From Pyronema omphalodes (lineage: Eukaryota > Ascomycota > Pezizomycetes > Pezizales > Pyronemataceae), in the NCBI GenBank assembly GCA_024516155.1, contig JAJJXM010000019.1, positions 620,001 to 684,000 on the forward strand: a DNA stretch of 64,000 nucleotides, read 5' to 3'. The notes beneath the pieces are model-generated. The model saw only the letters and a program-made list of their open reading frames with translations. It was not told the DNA's origin and did no database searches. How positions within the stretch are numbered: the first letter of the stretch is position 1; every line of letters starts with the position of its first letter. A program made the translations under genes and the position numbers. Shown here one piece after another: positions 24,700 to 34,569 of this stretch.

Positions 24700-27600
24700 A
24701 TGGCTGAAGTTGCTGGATTGGCTCTCGCAGTACCCGGTGTTCTTGATACCCTGATCAAGACGTGCTTGAAAGGATATAGCTTCATCAGTGCCGCTCATAG
24801 CACCGACACAGATTTCGATAATCAGCGTTACCAGTTCACCGTCGAACAGCAAAGGTTGACAAATCTTACCAACTTTATCGCTGGTAGAATCAAGGATTCA
24901 ACCCTCAAGACCGATGATAATACATTTCGGATCATTTCCAGCACTCTCATCAGGATTTCCAAGCTGTTTTCGGATTTCAAACAGCTCGAAAGCGTATATG
25001 GCGTTCGGGTTTCGTTTAGCAATGAGTCAACAGAGACAGCGAGCAACGGATCTTCGTTTCGCAAGTTTTTGGGCTTGGGGCAATCTCGAAAACATACCAA
25101 GCGCGAAAAACATGCCTTGAACACCTTATCAAGCCTCGACAATCTACATTTGGACGAAAACCTTACGAAGGCAACTTTGGAATCTCTCGAATCACCGCTT
25201 CGGAGTATCATCAGCACATACTCAAAACTAAGATGGGCTTGCTTGGACTCCGGAAAGACTCAAATTCTCATCACCAAATTGAAAGAATACAATGACAACA
25301 TGGAAAACCTTATGTATGGGCTGAACAATGGTATATACCCTCGTTGAATCCGATATTCTTTTTTTTTTACTAAATAAAATCACATGAATGTCCAGAGCAC
25401 AAATTTGGAACGACAACATCTGCTGCAGTCATACCAAAGGAGAAACCGCACTTCATGGTTCCGTTCCCCAAGAATAAAATGTTCATTGGTAGATCTCAGA
25501 TATCATTGTGGTATGAGAACCATCGCCAACAACAAATCGCAACCGGACAAGTGGAGGATAGTGAGCATCTTCGGCTTGCACTCTGCGGTCTTGGGGGCAT
25601 AGGGTACGTACATGTTCTTAGACACCAAGTATTATGCTTGAAGCTGGTAACTGATCCCGCGCGCAGGAAAACGCAAGACGTGCTCAGCTTTATCTACGAG
25701 TATCGGAATCAACGACCCGTGTTTTGGATCCATGCCGGAAGCATCGCACAATTTCAAGCCGATTGTCAGAAGCTCGCATCGCTTGCAAAGATACCCGGCC
25801 ACGACGATACTGCGCAAGATTCGGGATTGCTGGTCAAAAAATGGTTGGAAAATCCCCAGAGCGGAGACTGGATCTTGGTTCTAGATAACGCCGACAATAT
25901 GTTGGCGTTCTATCCGACAGCGTCCAACAGTACTTCACCCGGGGACAGTGACACTACTTCTATCGTACACGGCGGAATCGCACAGTTTATCCCACGAGGT
26001 CCCACAGGGACCATTATTGTCACGACCAGAGACCGGGAAGTCGCACGGAATTTGGCAAATCAGAACGTCATATTCAAAGCCGAACCCAGCCCTGAGGAAG
26101 CCATGGAGCTTTTCTATCACAATCACCCGAAAGCTGGAAACGCAGCCGATGAAAACAACACTGCGTTATCTCGCCTGCTGTCAGAGTTGCAATACCTCCC
26201 CCTTGCGATAGTACAAGCAGCGGCATATTTGGATTTGAATCGTTCGATTAGCCCATCCGATTATCTCAAGATGTTTGAGGACAAGAAGGAATCAAGCAGG
26301 CTGAAGCGCGTATTATCGAAGCCACATGGCGATATTTGGAGGGATAATGGCGGCAATATGGAGACCATATTCACAACTTTCTCGATCAGCTTTCGTCAAA
26401 TCCAGGAGCAATCCAAACTTGCGGACTCATTTCTTCGGTTCATGGCCTGTATCGACAGGAAGGCAATCCCGCGGGATCTACTCCTTGAAATCCATCTTGA
26501 CGACGTTGAGGATGACTTCCTGATTTCCGAGGCACTCGACAAGCTCGTTAACTTTTCAATTCTCCAGCACTCAAATGTTGACTTCGGATCCGGCGAAGCA
26601 TACGAAATCCATGCACTCGTTCATCTCGCTATGCAAACCTACCTAGAATCCAGAGAAATGGATGCGGCTTTGAATGATGCCTGTACGGTCCTAGCCAATA
26701 CATTACCTGATCCCCAATACGAGGCCTGGACAGCCTGGCGAGTTTACCTACCTCATGTGATTGCACTGCTTGAAAATGTGAAGGAAGATTCAAAGGAAAA
26801 CGCGAATTTATCTATGAACGCTGGTTGTTACCTTGCGGAGGCACTCGGGGGGTACTCGGAATCTCTGAAACTGTACGATAGGGCCAGAAAGATTTATGCT
26901 GGTTTGTTAGGAGAAGAAAGTGATGAAACTCTGAATGCTATGGCTAATGTTGGATGGATGTCGCGACGGCTTGGGCGTCAAAAAGAGGCACAAAAGCTGC
27001 AAGAGAAGGTTCTTGAAGTGAGGAGGCGCACGCTTGGAGAGGAGCACCCGGATACTCTGATGAGCATGAACAATCTTGCGGTCACATATAGAGAGCTAGG
27101 TGGAAGGCTGAAGGAGGTGCAAGAGCTGGAAGAGAAGGTTCTTGAAGTGAGGAGGCGTACGCTTGGAGAGGAGCACCCGGATACTTTGGCGAGCATGAAC
27201 AATCTTGCGCTCACATACAAAGAGCAGGGTGGAAGGTTGAAGGAGGTGCAAGAGCTGCAAGAGAAGGTTCTTGAAGTGAGGAGGCGCACGCTTGGAGAGG
27301 AGCACCCCGATACTTTGACATGTATGGCCAATCTTGCAGTCACATATGATCAGCAGGGTAGAAGGTTGAAGGAGGTGCAAGAGCTTGAAGAGAAGGTTCT
27401 TGAAGTGAGTAGGCGCACGCTTGGAGAGGAGCACCCGGATACTTTGACATGTATGGCCAATCTTGCTATCACATATAAAGAGCAGGGTGGAAAGTCGAAG
27501 GAGGCGCAAGAGCTGGAAGAGAAGGTGCTGGAAGTGAGGAGGCGCAAGCTTGGAGAGGAGCACCCGGATACTTTGATGAGCATGAACAATCTTGCGAATA

Positions 27601-27806
27601 CATATACAAAGATGGGTGGAAGGCTAAAGGAGGTGCAAGAGTTACAAGAGAAGGTTCTAGAAGTGAGGAGGCGCACGCTTGGAGAGGAGCACCCCGATAC
27701 TTTGACATGTATGGCCAATCTTGCAGTCACATATCAAAAGCAGGGTGGAAGGTTGAAGGAGGTGCAAGAGCTTGAAGAGAAGATCCGTACCGCTAGACAG
27801 GGTTAA
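24700..27806 (+). CDS. HeLo / NB-ARC / TPR NLR-type STAND protein
   Basis: Three exons, 24700-25330, 25396-25603 and 25667-27806 (introns 65 and 63 nt), give 992 residues. Residues 1 to ~210 match the fungal HeLo (prion-inhibition/cell-death) type, starting MAEVAGLALAVPGVLDTLI. A linker leads to FMVPFPKNKMFIGR, then an NB-ARC-type NTPase: P-loop GLGGIGKT at 275-282, split by intron 2; Walker B WILVLDNADN at 348-357; TGTIIVTTR at 393-401; LPLAIVQAAAYL at 457-468. The region to ~670 is the helical part of the STAND module. The C-terminus is kinesin-light-chain-like TPRs: one diverged unit, then six nearly identical ~43-residue units (LGEEHPDTL core). In this family the TPRs sense a ligand, the NTPase oligomerises and HeLo acts at membranes to kill the cell. 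Its role here in incompatibility or defence is inferred. It is flanked by DNA transposons on both sides. The domains are certain; exact splice sites are very likely. Confidence 0.9.
26972..27791 (+). repeat. Tandem 129-bp repeats encoding identical-type TPRs
   Basis: Six direct repeats of about 129 bp (43 codons; the first is 42) inside the NLR gene. Units are nearly identical at the DNA level, including third positions (for example AGGCGCACGCTTGGAGAGGA recurs in most units). Differences cluster at a few residues after the shared core: MSMNNLAVTYREL, ASMNNLALTYKEQ, TCMANLAVTYDQQ, TCMANLAITYKEQ, MSMNNLANTYTKM and TCMANLAVTYQKQ. This indicates recent amplification or gene-conversion homogenisation. 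Confidence 0.95.
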
Positions 27807-28148
27807 TGAATGGGAATGAGCGTACAGATTCGTAAGAAATACTTCAGCGCCTATGAAATTTATACCTGGAGATCATTGTAACTTTAACATGGGTGAGTAT
27901 CTAATGACTGGAGTCTTTTTACAGCGACAGACATTTCTTATTACCTCGTTCTTTACGTTGATGTATTTATTTATGTTTATCTACCTAGTGGCATTCTTAA
28001 GAGTACAACAAGTTGGTCTGTGATGATATCGGAAGACGTACCTGCCACTAATGTTGAAAACTATGAATACTAGTCATGTATTTTGCAGAAGCAAGGCTCT
28101 GGTAGAGACATTTTAGTTAGGATATCTATTGGTTATATGTTATTACCA

Positions 28149-29071
28149 GAGTTCGGCACGGTCCGTCCGGTCCCGTCCTGGCTGTGGACGGGACCGGACC
28201 GTCACTCACGGTCCCGTCCTGAAGTAGGACCAGGACCGGCCGTCCTGGAGGCACCACGGACGGGACGGACCGCGGGTGACCGTGGGTGACCACGACTAGC
28301 GTCATTATCGGTCACTCGCAACCCGCAGTTTTTTTACTACGGCTCATGGTGTTTTCCTTTGATAATTCTGATGCATTGCACGAATTAAAGTCACCTATAT
28401 GGAATTGCTTGCAAACAAAAAAAAACCATACTGATGCATAAGAATGCTCCTTCTCCCGCCACTAAAATGCGTCCTTCCCCATCCTTCTCGAATGAACACA
28501 ATTCTTGAGAGGACAGGCAGGGTGTTCTGCTCCTCGTCGGAAAAGGTGTAGAGGACGGCAATGAGCTTTGCTGGGAATGGTGTGATTGCTATTGATGGTT
28601 GAATTACACGGCAATGAAGGAGTGGAAAATTCTGGCAGGTAGAAGAGGGAAAGATAGAAGACGGAATTTGAAGGATAGAAGAAATATTTATAGCGGTATC
28701 GTACTCTACTAAGAAACAAAAATAATATCAAACTACCATAGGCAGTCAAACTATTTCTGGGTGGAGCGTGCACCTGCAGCGGGGTGTAAAAGTCTTACTA
28801 AAGTGCAGCATGACGGGTTCATCTACTACAGTGCTGAAGACGTCGCTGCTGCGGCCCATAATTTCTGGCAAACTTAAACCAAATCGCCCCCTGCAAACTA
28901 GCTCACCCGAAACCCACGGTCCTGCCGTCACCCGCCGTCCCGTCCGGTCTTTTTCAGTTTGCGGACGGGACCGGACCACATAGTGGCCGTCCGTCCAAAG
29001 TCGAGGACGGGACCGGACCACCAGCGTGGTCCCGTCCGGTCCGCCGTCCTGGACGGACCGTGCCGAACTCT
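28149..29071 (+). mobile_element. Non-autonomous TIR DNA transposon, copy 2 (MULE-like)
   Basis: A 923-bp element with termini AGAGTTCGGCACGGTCCGTC at 28149 and the exact inverted complement ending CCGAACTCT at 29071. The flanks GTTTATTACC (28139-28148) and GGTTATTACC (29072-29081) match at 9 of 10 positions, consistent with a 10-bp target duplication. Both ends carry dense CGGTCCCGTCC-type subterminal repeats. The interior is homologous, in inverted orientation, to 5024-5904, including the segment encoding VLLKCSMT.SSTTVLK.SLLRPII in one frame, which is probably not a gene. The termini are better preserved than in copy 1, so this is likely the younger insertion. It begins ~340 bp after the NLR stop codon. 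Confidence 0.88.
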
Positions 29072-29081
29072 GGTTATTACC

Positions 29082-30272
29082 ATCGTGTCGGTTTTTACCA
29101 ATTTCTGTAGGTCATGAGCCCTCTAGGGTAGCCGCTACGATTATATTCTGATTCTTACCCCTCAAATATCACAGTCTCCATCGCGGCGAATAAGGTACAA
29201 TCAACAGCCCCAAATATTTATAAGCACCCGGACGAATGGTGATAGCCACATCTTTACCCACCGCCTTTTAGACCACCTGCTCCATATCTTGCTTGAGATC
29301 CCGCCCCAAGTATTCCTGCAAATCTTTTCCTAATCCCCCTCTTGAGATGTTCGTCGAATCCTGGCTGCCACCGGAACATTAATGAAAAAATTATTTTCGG
29401 GGCGCGTATTCACAAGGGTACTCAAACGTATGAAATATCCGTAGCTCCCAATCTCTAAGTTGGAGATTTTGTAGTAAGTTTATAAGAAAACACCTGTGTT
29501 AGGAGAATCACTATCCACCAACATTCATCAACCCAAAAAGCAAGAGCTCAAGAAGCAAAAGAATATGCTCCGCATAAAAGAAAAGGATACTATCGTAAGT
29601 TCAATTCCATGATGGATTAGCAATATTACACCTGTGCGCCAACAAATGCAGAAAAGCAAATGTTGATTCCCACAGTACTAGGGGATCAAAAGTCAATATG
29701 CCTGGTCCACTACCACAGAGAACGTAAATTGACAAAAATGAGCAAGTAGTGCTGGAAGAATCTGTTTATTCCCAGTGCTTTTGATTTCTGCCCCAAAAGG
29801 AACAGAGGATTGAGATGTTTTCATAGAGGGAAAGGGGTGGGGTGATTACACGTGCCGCGCGGCTTGTTCGGCGAAAAGTTAGCCGCCATCGCTAGTCAGC
29901 TGGGCAACACGCCACGGCGGGAGAAAACTGCGCATGCGCTAGCGGGAGAAGGAAAGTTGCAGCGGTGGCCGGGTTGTACATACAAATTCACGGGCAATAG
30001 GACCTGTAAGAAGACCGGCGACACGAAACTGACAATCCTCAACCAGGTCCTCACGTACAGGCGCACCACTAATCAAGTTAACGTAAATGCTTAATTGTTA
30101 TGTGTGTCCAAGAAGTGTGATATCTTTACAATAAAATGATTTATTATTTTATCTATGGTTTTATCCTATTTGGTCCATTTGAGCAACAATTGCAACAACA
30201 CATTGCCCAATCCATCGTGTGATATCTATCGTAGTACATATACCCTCCTCAATCCCAAAAGAGAATTTCATA
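29082..30272. other. Intergenic, with a GC-richer island
   Basis: No gene recognised. 29850-30060 is noticeably more GC-rich than its surroundings and holds an 80-codon frame (29852-30094) with no known domain. On the minus strand near 29180-29370 a broken frame has protein-like composition but contains stops. Both may be decayed coding sequence. Confidence 0.4.
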
Positions 30273-30593
30273 TTAAAGCCTGTTATCAAAATCCGGTCTC
30301 TTATACGGCTTTCTCGATGCATGCCTTGGATTTTGACTCCTGGTCCTGGTATTCTGTACCCACGGTGTTGACCTCAGTGTTGGTCTCGATGCCGCTCTCG
30401 GTGCCACTCTCGGTGCATAATTCGGCCTGCTTCCGGCCCTAATATACTGAATCCCTGTTCCCGGAATTCCAGTGCGAAAAGGCGGCATTGATGGCATCGG
30501 AGAGTGGGATGGATGGCTAAAAGTTGGCATTGGTCGCATGGCAGGCAGTGATGGCCGGCGATAGGCCCGCATTGAGTTGTTGAAGTAAGACAT
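30273..30593 (-). CDS. Small disordered proline-rich protein, RPDFDNRL-tail family, member 2
   Basis: Single-exon frame of 106 residues starting at an ATG in good context (ACAAACAATGTC). It is the paralogue of 8347-8853. Both start MS-x-FN, share MRPMPTF near residue 20, share a basic APR..SRP segment and end (K)-x-Y-x-RPDFDNRL. The first ~25 bases after the stop also match (ATTCTCTTTTGGG against ATTCTCTTTCGGG). The Ser/Asp-rich acidic block of the larger copy is absent here. No domain, signal peptide or membrane segment is seen, and the composition predicts disorder. Function is unknown. Conservation of the frame between copies while the flanks diverge argues that it is expressed and constrained. 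Confidence 0.68.
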   Translation of the reverse strand: MSYFNNSMRAYRRPSLPAMRPMPTFSHPSHSPMPSMPPFRTGIPGTGIQYIRAGSRPNYAPRVAPRAASRPTLRSTPWVQNTRTRSQNPRHASRKPYKRPDFDNRL

Positions 30594-31822
30594 TGTTTGT
30601 TGAAGATTTGCTGAAAATTAATGTGGAGATCGTGTTGTAGTTGGTTCAATGTCAAGGTGGTTTTTGGGATAGTTGCATGATGCCATAATGCCGTGATTTG
30701 ATGATGACTGACGTTCAAGATTACGGGATGTGATGGTAAAACATTAGGGCCGAAGTTGCGACTAGGTTATTGCAAATTTATCCGGAGGTGTTCATTTCGA
30801 GAATACTTCGGAAGGTGTGATCTGCCAATACAAAAAAAGAAGTGTGTCAATAGGACCAGTCAGTCTAAGAATGGGTAGACATTCTCACATTTCGTCGGAT
30901 GGTGGGTTCTTTACGTCATATCTAGATTCTTATATATATACAAAGAATGTCGGGTAAGTCCAATAAGTGTTCAATCAGGCGTTGATGGTCGTCCAGGTAC
31001 CTAATGTAATAGAACAGTATCACGAAAGGTTTATCATCAGAGGCTTCTTAAATATTCGTCTTTCGACACTACCGTTACCCCTCAAACCAAGCGTAAACCC
31101 GCCTCGTCATCCAAGAAACGGGGCAGTTCTGCGAGATTCTCGGGAGAGCTAATAGACAAGTAAGCTAGGAAGGAACTTGAAGACTGGTAAGATGAGGAAT
31201 CTTACATTCCTTCGACGCAGACCCTTTTCGACACTACGAAATCCACCGGTAAGGTGCTAGAGGGAAATTGTTCCAACGGCATCCTGCACCAGTCGTCTTT
31301 CTGCGTTATATACGCTTTACGGGCAAGTCTATGATTTCCATGAACCATTCACTTGAAAGATGACATTACTCATATGGAATCATTCTCATGATATTGAAGA
31401 CCTGTTAGCTAACACAAAACTATCCCGCCCATTGGCATAAAGGGTACCGAGCGGTTCTGCGGGAACAACCGTGGGGTCAATGATGTTTGGGAATTGGTAT
31501 GTTGGCTTGACCCCCCTCTCCCCCCTCCCCACATTCCTATAGACATTTTAATCCAGATTCTTACATATTCATAACTTATCTTACTTCCTAGAGATGTTAA
31601 GAATTGACCCCTCAAACACTTCCAGATTTCCCTCAACCATAACGTTCATCATTTTCGACCCTCACCTACACAATTGCGCTGTGTGAGACCATAAAGATAA
31701 TATTTTTGATGCATGATAAATATTTTGAGAATGAAGCGATACCGCAACCTAAAAACAGCCATTGTCGTACAATTTTGATCCATCGTAGGATTACACTCAG
31801 CCCTTCCTCTTACTGAAATCCA
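30594..31822. other. Intergenic, nothing recognised
   Basis: 1.2 kb between two minus-strand genes. It contains the presumed promoter of the 30273-30593 gene and the 3' flank of the kinase at 31823. No feature identified. Confidence 0.45.
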
Positions 31823-32617
31823 TTACAACTTTGCCTTCCCCTTCACATCACCCTTAGCCTGTTTCTTTTTCAACTCCCAATTCCTCCTTCTCCACCAATT
31901 TCTCACCACTGTCCAAACGGCCAACACCACTGCCACTGGCGGGGCACCCCAAACATATCTCCACCCGCCATCCCTACCTTTCTTCATCTCCGTCACCACG
32001 CCCTTCAACCTCTCCGCCAGCTCCTCCTTCGACCCACTATTATCCACCACCCAGCACTTATCCCCAAATATTTTCCTTCCCAACTCCGCCTTCTCCTCCC
32101 ACCCCCACTGACTCTCCACCCTCCTCGCCGCCTCATCCTGCGTCAACCCCGAATCCCTGTTCATCAACCTCCGCAGCTGTTCCTCCTTCCCCACACCGAC
32201 CACCATGACACCACCACACACTGATTCCATCCCCGCCTCAAAAAGCAAAGGAACATCCAACACCACCGCCCAAGCGCCTGCCAACCATGCTTTCAAAATC
32301 CCCTTCATCATCTCCTTTCTAACCAACGGATGAATAATCCCATTTAACACCTTCCGATCCGCGATCCTCTCAGGGGAATTTCCAAAGACTCTACGACCGA
32401 GCACAGCGCGGTCAAGAGAACCATCGGCGGCGAGGAGATTAGGGGTGCTGGGGAGGAAATGACGGACGATAGCGGCGTGGCCGGGAGTTCCGGGGTTTAC
32501 AACTGCTCGTGCGAGAAGATCGGCGTCGATGATGGGGAGGGAGTGTTGCGAGGATAGAAGGCTTGAGGCGGTGGATTTTCCGGTTGCGATGGACCCGGTT
32601 AGGCCGAGGATGAACAT
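31823..32617 (-). CDS. CAB5: Dephospho-CoA kinase
   Basis: Single exon, 264 residues. It phosphorylates the 3'-hydroxyl of dephospho-CoA, the last step of coenzyme A synthesis. Evidence: P-loop TGSIATGKST at residues 7-16, the IDADLLAR motif (~30-37) that follows it in this family, the RRVFG..ERIADRKVLNGIIHPLVR segment, VVLDVPLLFEAGME and the lid-type LMNRDSGLTQDEAARRVESQ. The core matches CoaE-type kinases from end to end. The C-terminus adds a hydrophobic segment (~222-240, GAPPVAVVLAVWTVV) followed by basic residues (RNWWRRRNWELKKKQAKG), as in many fungal Cab5-like proteins. It probably anchors the enzyme to a membrane, perhaps the outer mitochondrial or ER membrane (inference). The symbol follows the yeast orthologue. 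Confidence 0.93.
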   Translation of the reverse strand: MFILGLTGSIATGKSTASSLLSSQHSLPIIDADLLARAVVNPGTPGHAAIVRHFLPSTPNLLAADGSLDRAVLGRRVFGNSPERIADRKVLNGIIHPLVRKEMMKGILKAWLAGAWAVVLDVPLLFEAGMESVCGGVMVVGVGKEEQLRRLMNRDSGLTQDEAARRVESQWGWEEKAELGRKIFGDKCWVVDNSGSKEELAERLKGVVTEMKKGRDGGWRYVWGAPPVAVVLAVWTVVRNWWRRRNWELKKKQAKGDVKGKAKL

Positions 32618-33232
32618 GGTGGTTTTGGAGGTGAGGTTGAGGTTAGGTGACGAGCGGAGGTTCGATGGGCGGGTAGATGACGGTGGCGTAATGTGGAGAT
32701 TGGAGCTCGGATGTGGTGATCTGGGGTAGGTGGTGGGTGTTAGGTGCCGCTGTCAGGTATGGTAACGTTTGTGCGATGTTGCTCTCCGTGTGATGAAGCG
32801 GGGCAGAATCAACGCGGGGTAAAGATTGTGGCTCTCAGTTTGTTTCGTCACAATTCAATTCGTAGTTGTATTCGTAGTGTCATTCGCGACTGCAATTTGG
32901 TTGGAGCTTCAAGTCATTCTGAACTTGGGAGATAAGCTTCTCTTACCGCCGGATAATCTTGAAGTGAGTGGTTCATTCCATATCCCTGGCGCGATGAGCC
33001 GAGGTAGGGATAAGCACACTAAGAGGGGTAGCGTATACATGCAGACGCGCTTAAAGTAATGTCACGTGATTGTTTTAGGAACGAGAGCTTAGGGTGAAGA
33101 ACTAAACGGCTCTTGTAATCTCAGGTCTGATAATCATTATTTAATATATTGGAGGACTTCTCATCCTGTTTGCAAGTCCTCCATTGATATTTACAACATG
33201 GTTCCTCAAACTCTTGATCAAACCCAAACCAA
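32618..33232. other. Intergenic between CAB5-like and YjbQ-like genes
   Basis: 615 bp holding the kinase promoter and the 3' flank of the YjbQ gene. It contains the 37-bp hairpin at 33150-33186. No other feature seen. Confidence 0.5.
33150..33186. mobile_element. 37-bp hairpin with MITE-like ends
   Basis: GGAGGACTT and its inverted complement AAGTCCTCC surround a ~15-bp loop. The ends and adjacent ATT match those of the ~200-bp element at 10814-11013. This could be an extreme internal-deletion derivative or a chance palindrome. Confidence 0.45.
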
Positions 33233-34043
33233 TTACATAGGCTGACCATTAATAGTAGCCACCACGCTCCTAGTATGTTTCTGTGCTCTAAACTCCATGT
33301 ACCAAATTCCTATAGAGAGATTCAGTTAGCACTCACTACCCGCAGCTCTTTTTGTGGAAGCTTCAATTGTTGAAAAACTCAAAACAGTCAGAATAAGAAC
33401 AGCGCAACCTACCCTGCCAAGTTCCCAACGCCAACTTTCCGTTGGTAATAGGTATCGTAACTGAAGCACCAATCAAAGCACTTTTGACATGAGCAGGCAT
33501 ATCATCACTTCCTTCAGCATCATGTCTATAGATCCCTTCACCCTTCTTATCTTCCACAACAATTCTGTCCATAGCATCACTCATATCCAATCTCACATCA
33601 CTATCCCAGTTCTCATTGAGTGATAGTGCACAGGATGTGTGCTGGATAAATAATGTCAAGACACCAATTTTGTAGTTTTTGATCTCCGGGAGGGCGTTGA
33701 TGATGTCCGTGGTTATCAGGTAGGATCCTGTTGTGGGGTGGGGAGTTAGCGGGGGAGTAACTTAGGGTGATGTAGGCGACATAAGCGACGTCGAGTGAAG
33801 GCATGGAGGGTGAAGATGCGGGGAACGTCGTGTGAAGACGCGGAGGGCAACATAGGCAACGTAAGGTGAAGATGCGGAGGTTGTAGGGTAAAGCCGTAGA
33901 GGGTAGAGTGAAAGTGCGAGGTGAATGCGTAGAAAGGTGGTGTAGAAGCAGCATTCATCATTCCGCATTCAAACATATGCCGCCATACCTCTAGCCTTAG
34001 AAGGCAAACGAAGAGATTTCTGGAACCACTGGGGGGTTGACAT
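33233..34043 (-). CDS. YjbQ / UPF0047 family protein
   Basis: Three exons on the minus strand, 34043-33989, 33727-33413 and 33309-33233, join to 148 residues. Introns are 261 and 103 nt. The start [19 protein letters not shown] followed by [16 protein letters not shown] matches the usual N-terminus of the family. Diagnostic motifs are [17 protein letters not shown] (~44-60), [27 protein letters not shown] and [13 protein letters not shown], the last created by joining exons 2 and 3. Family members form a compact barrel and bacterial YjbQ has weak thiamine-phosphate-synthase activity; the physiological role in fungi is not established. The HTS..NEN and HD..DDMPAH residues that line the proposed active site are present. 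The first intron is unusually long and repetitive. Confidence 0.92.
33728..33988 (-). repeat. Degenerate tandem repeats inside YjbQ intron 1
   Basis: On the plus strand, about 33770-33890 contains imperfect repeats of a ~30-40 bp unit such as GTGAAGATGCGGAGG / GTGAAGACGCGGAGG linked by GGCAACGTA / GGCGACATA. These explain the length of this 261-nt intron compared with 47-106 nt in most neighbouring genes. Confidence 0.6.
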
Positions 34044-34569
34044 TCTGTGTATATCTTTCTGTTTCGTTTCGTTTGCTTCGTTTCGTTGTGTTGCGGGGAG
34101 ATGAAAGAAAGATGGCGGGATGACGTATGTATGTACAAAGCGGGGCACGCGTTTGATGAGAGATGAACGAGCAGGGATTAACGCGGTAGGTTTGGGGTTT
34201 CGGGATTCATGAGGAAGCACTCGACAGGGCTTGGCGGAGGACGCTAAGTAAAGCTCAAGTGGAGATGGAGTGGGTTGGTTACTACATACAGCAGAACGGT
34301 GGGGAATGGTTTTTGGAAGAAATAATGTGAGAAATGGGAGAAAAATCAAGATCAGGAGTGGAGATGTATTTTTATTTGTTACAGCTATGGCAATTTGTAT
34401 GTATTTTATGTTTTTGTTAATGTAGCATGATAGCGTGATATGTAAAATCCATATCAAATCCCAATCCCTTTTCCTTTTCTCCAACAATCTTGCCAACCAG
34501 TAAACCGGCCATTTCTTCCTCTTGACAGCACCCTATTCCATCCACCTCCTCCCCATCTCCTCCTTCCCC

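Noticed and set aside
26978..27730. Three long minus-strand open frames (121-155 codons) opposite the TPR array
   Set aside because: They repeat with the same 43-codon period as the sense TPRs and are mirror images of the repetitive sense sequence; no independent evidence for genes.
29852..30094. 80-codon frame in a GC-richer island
   Set aside because: No recognisable domain, no paralogue in the window and no evidence of expression signals; left as a possible relic.
33613..33954. 113-codon frame overlapping the YjbQ gene
   Set aside because: It is the repetitive first intron read in another phase; the three-exon model explains the locus.
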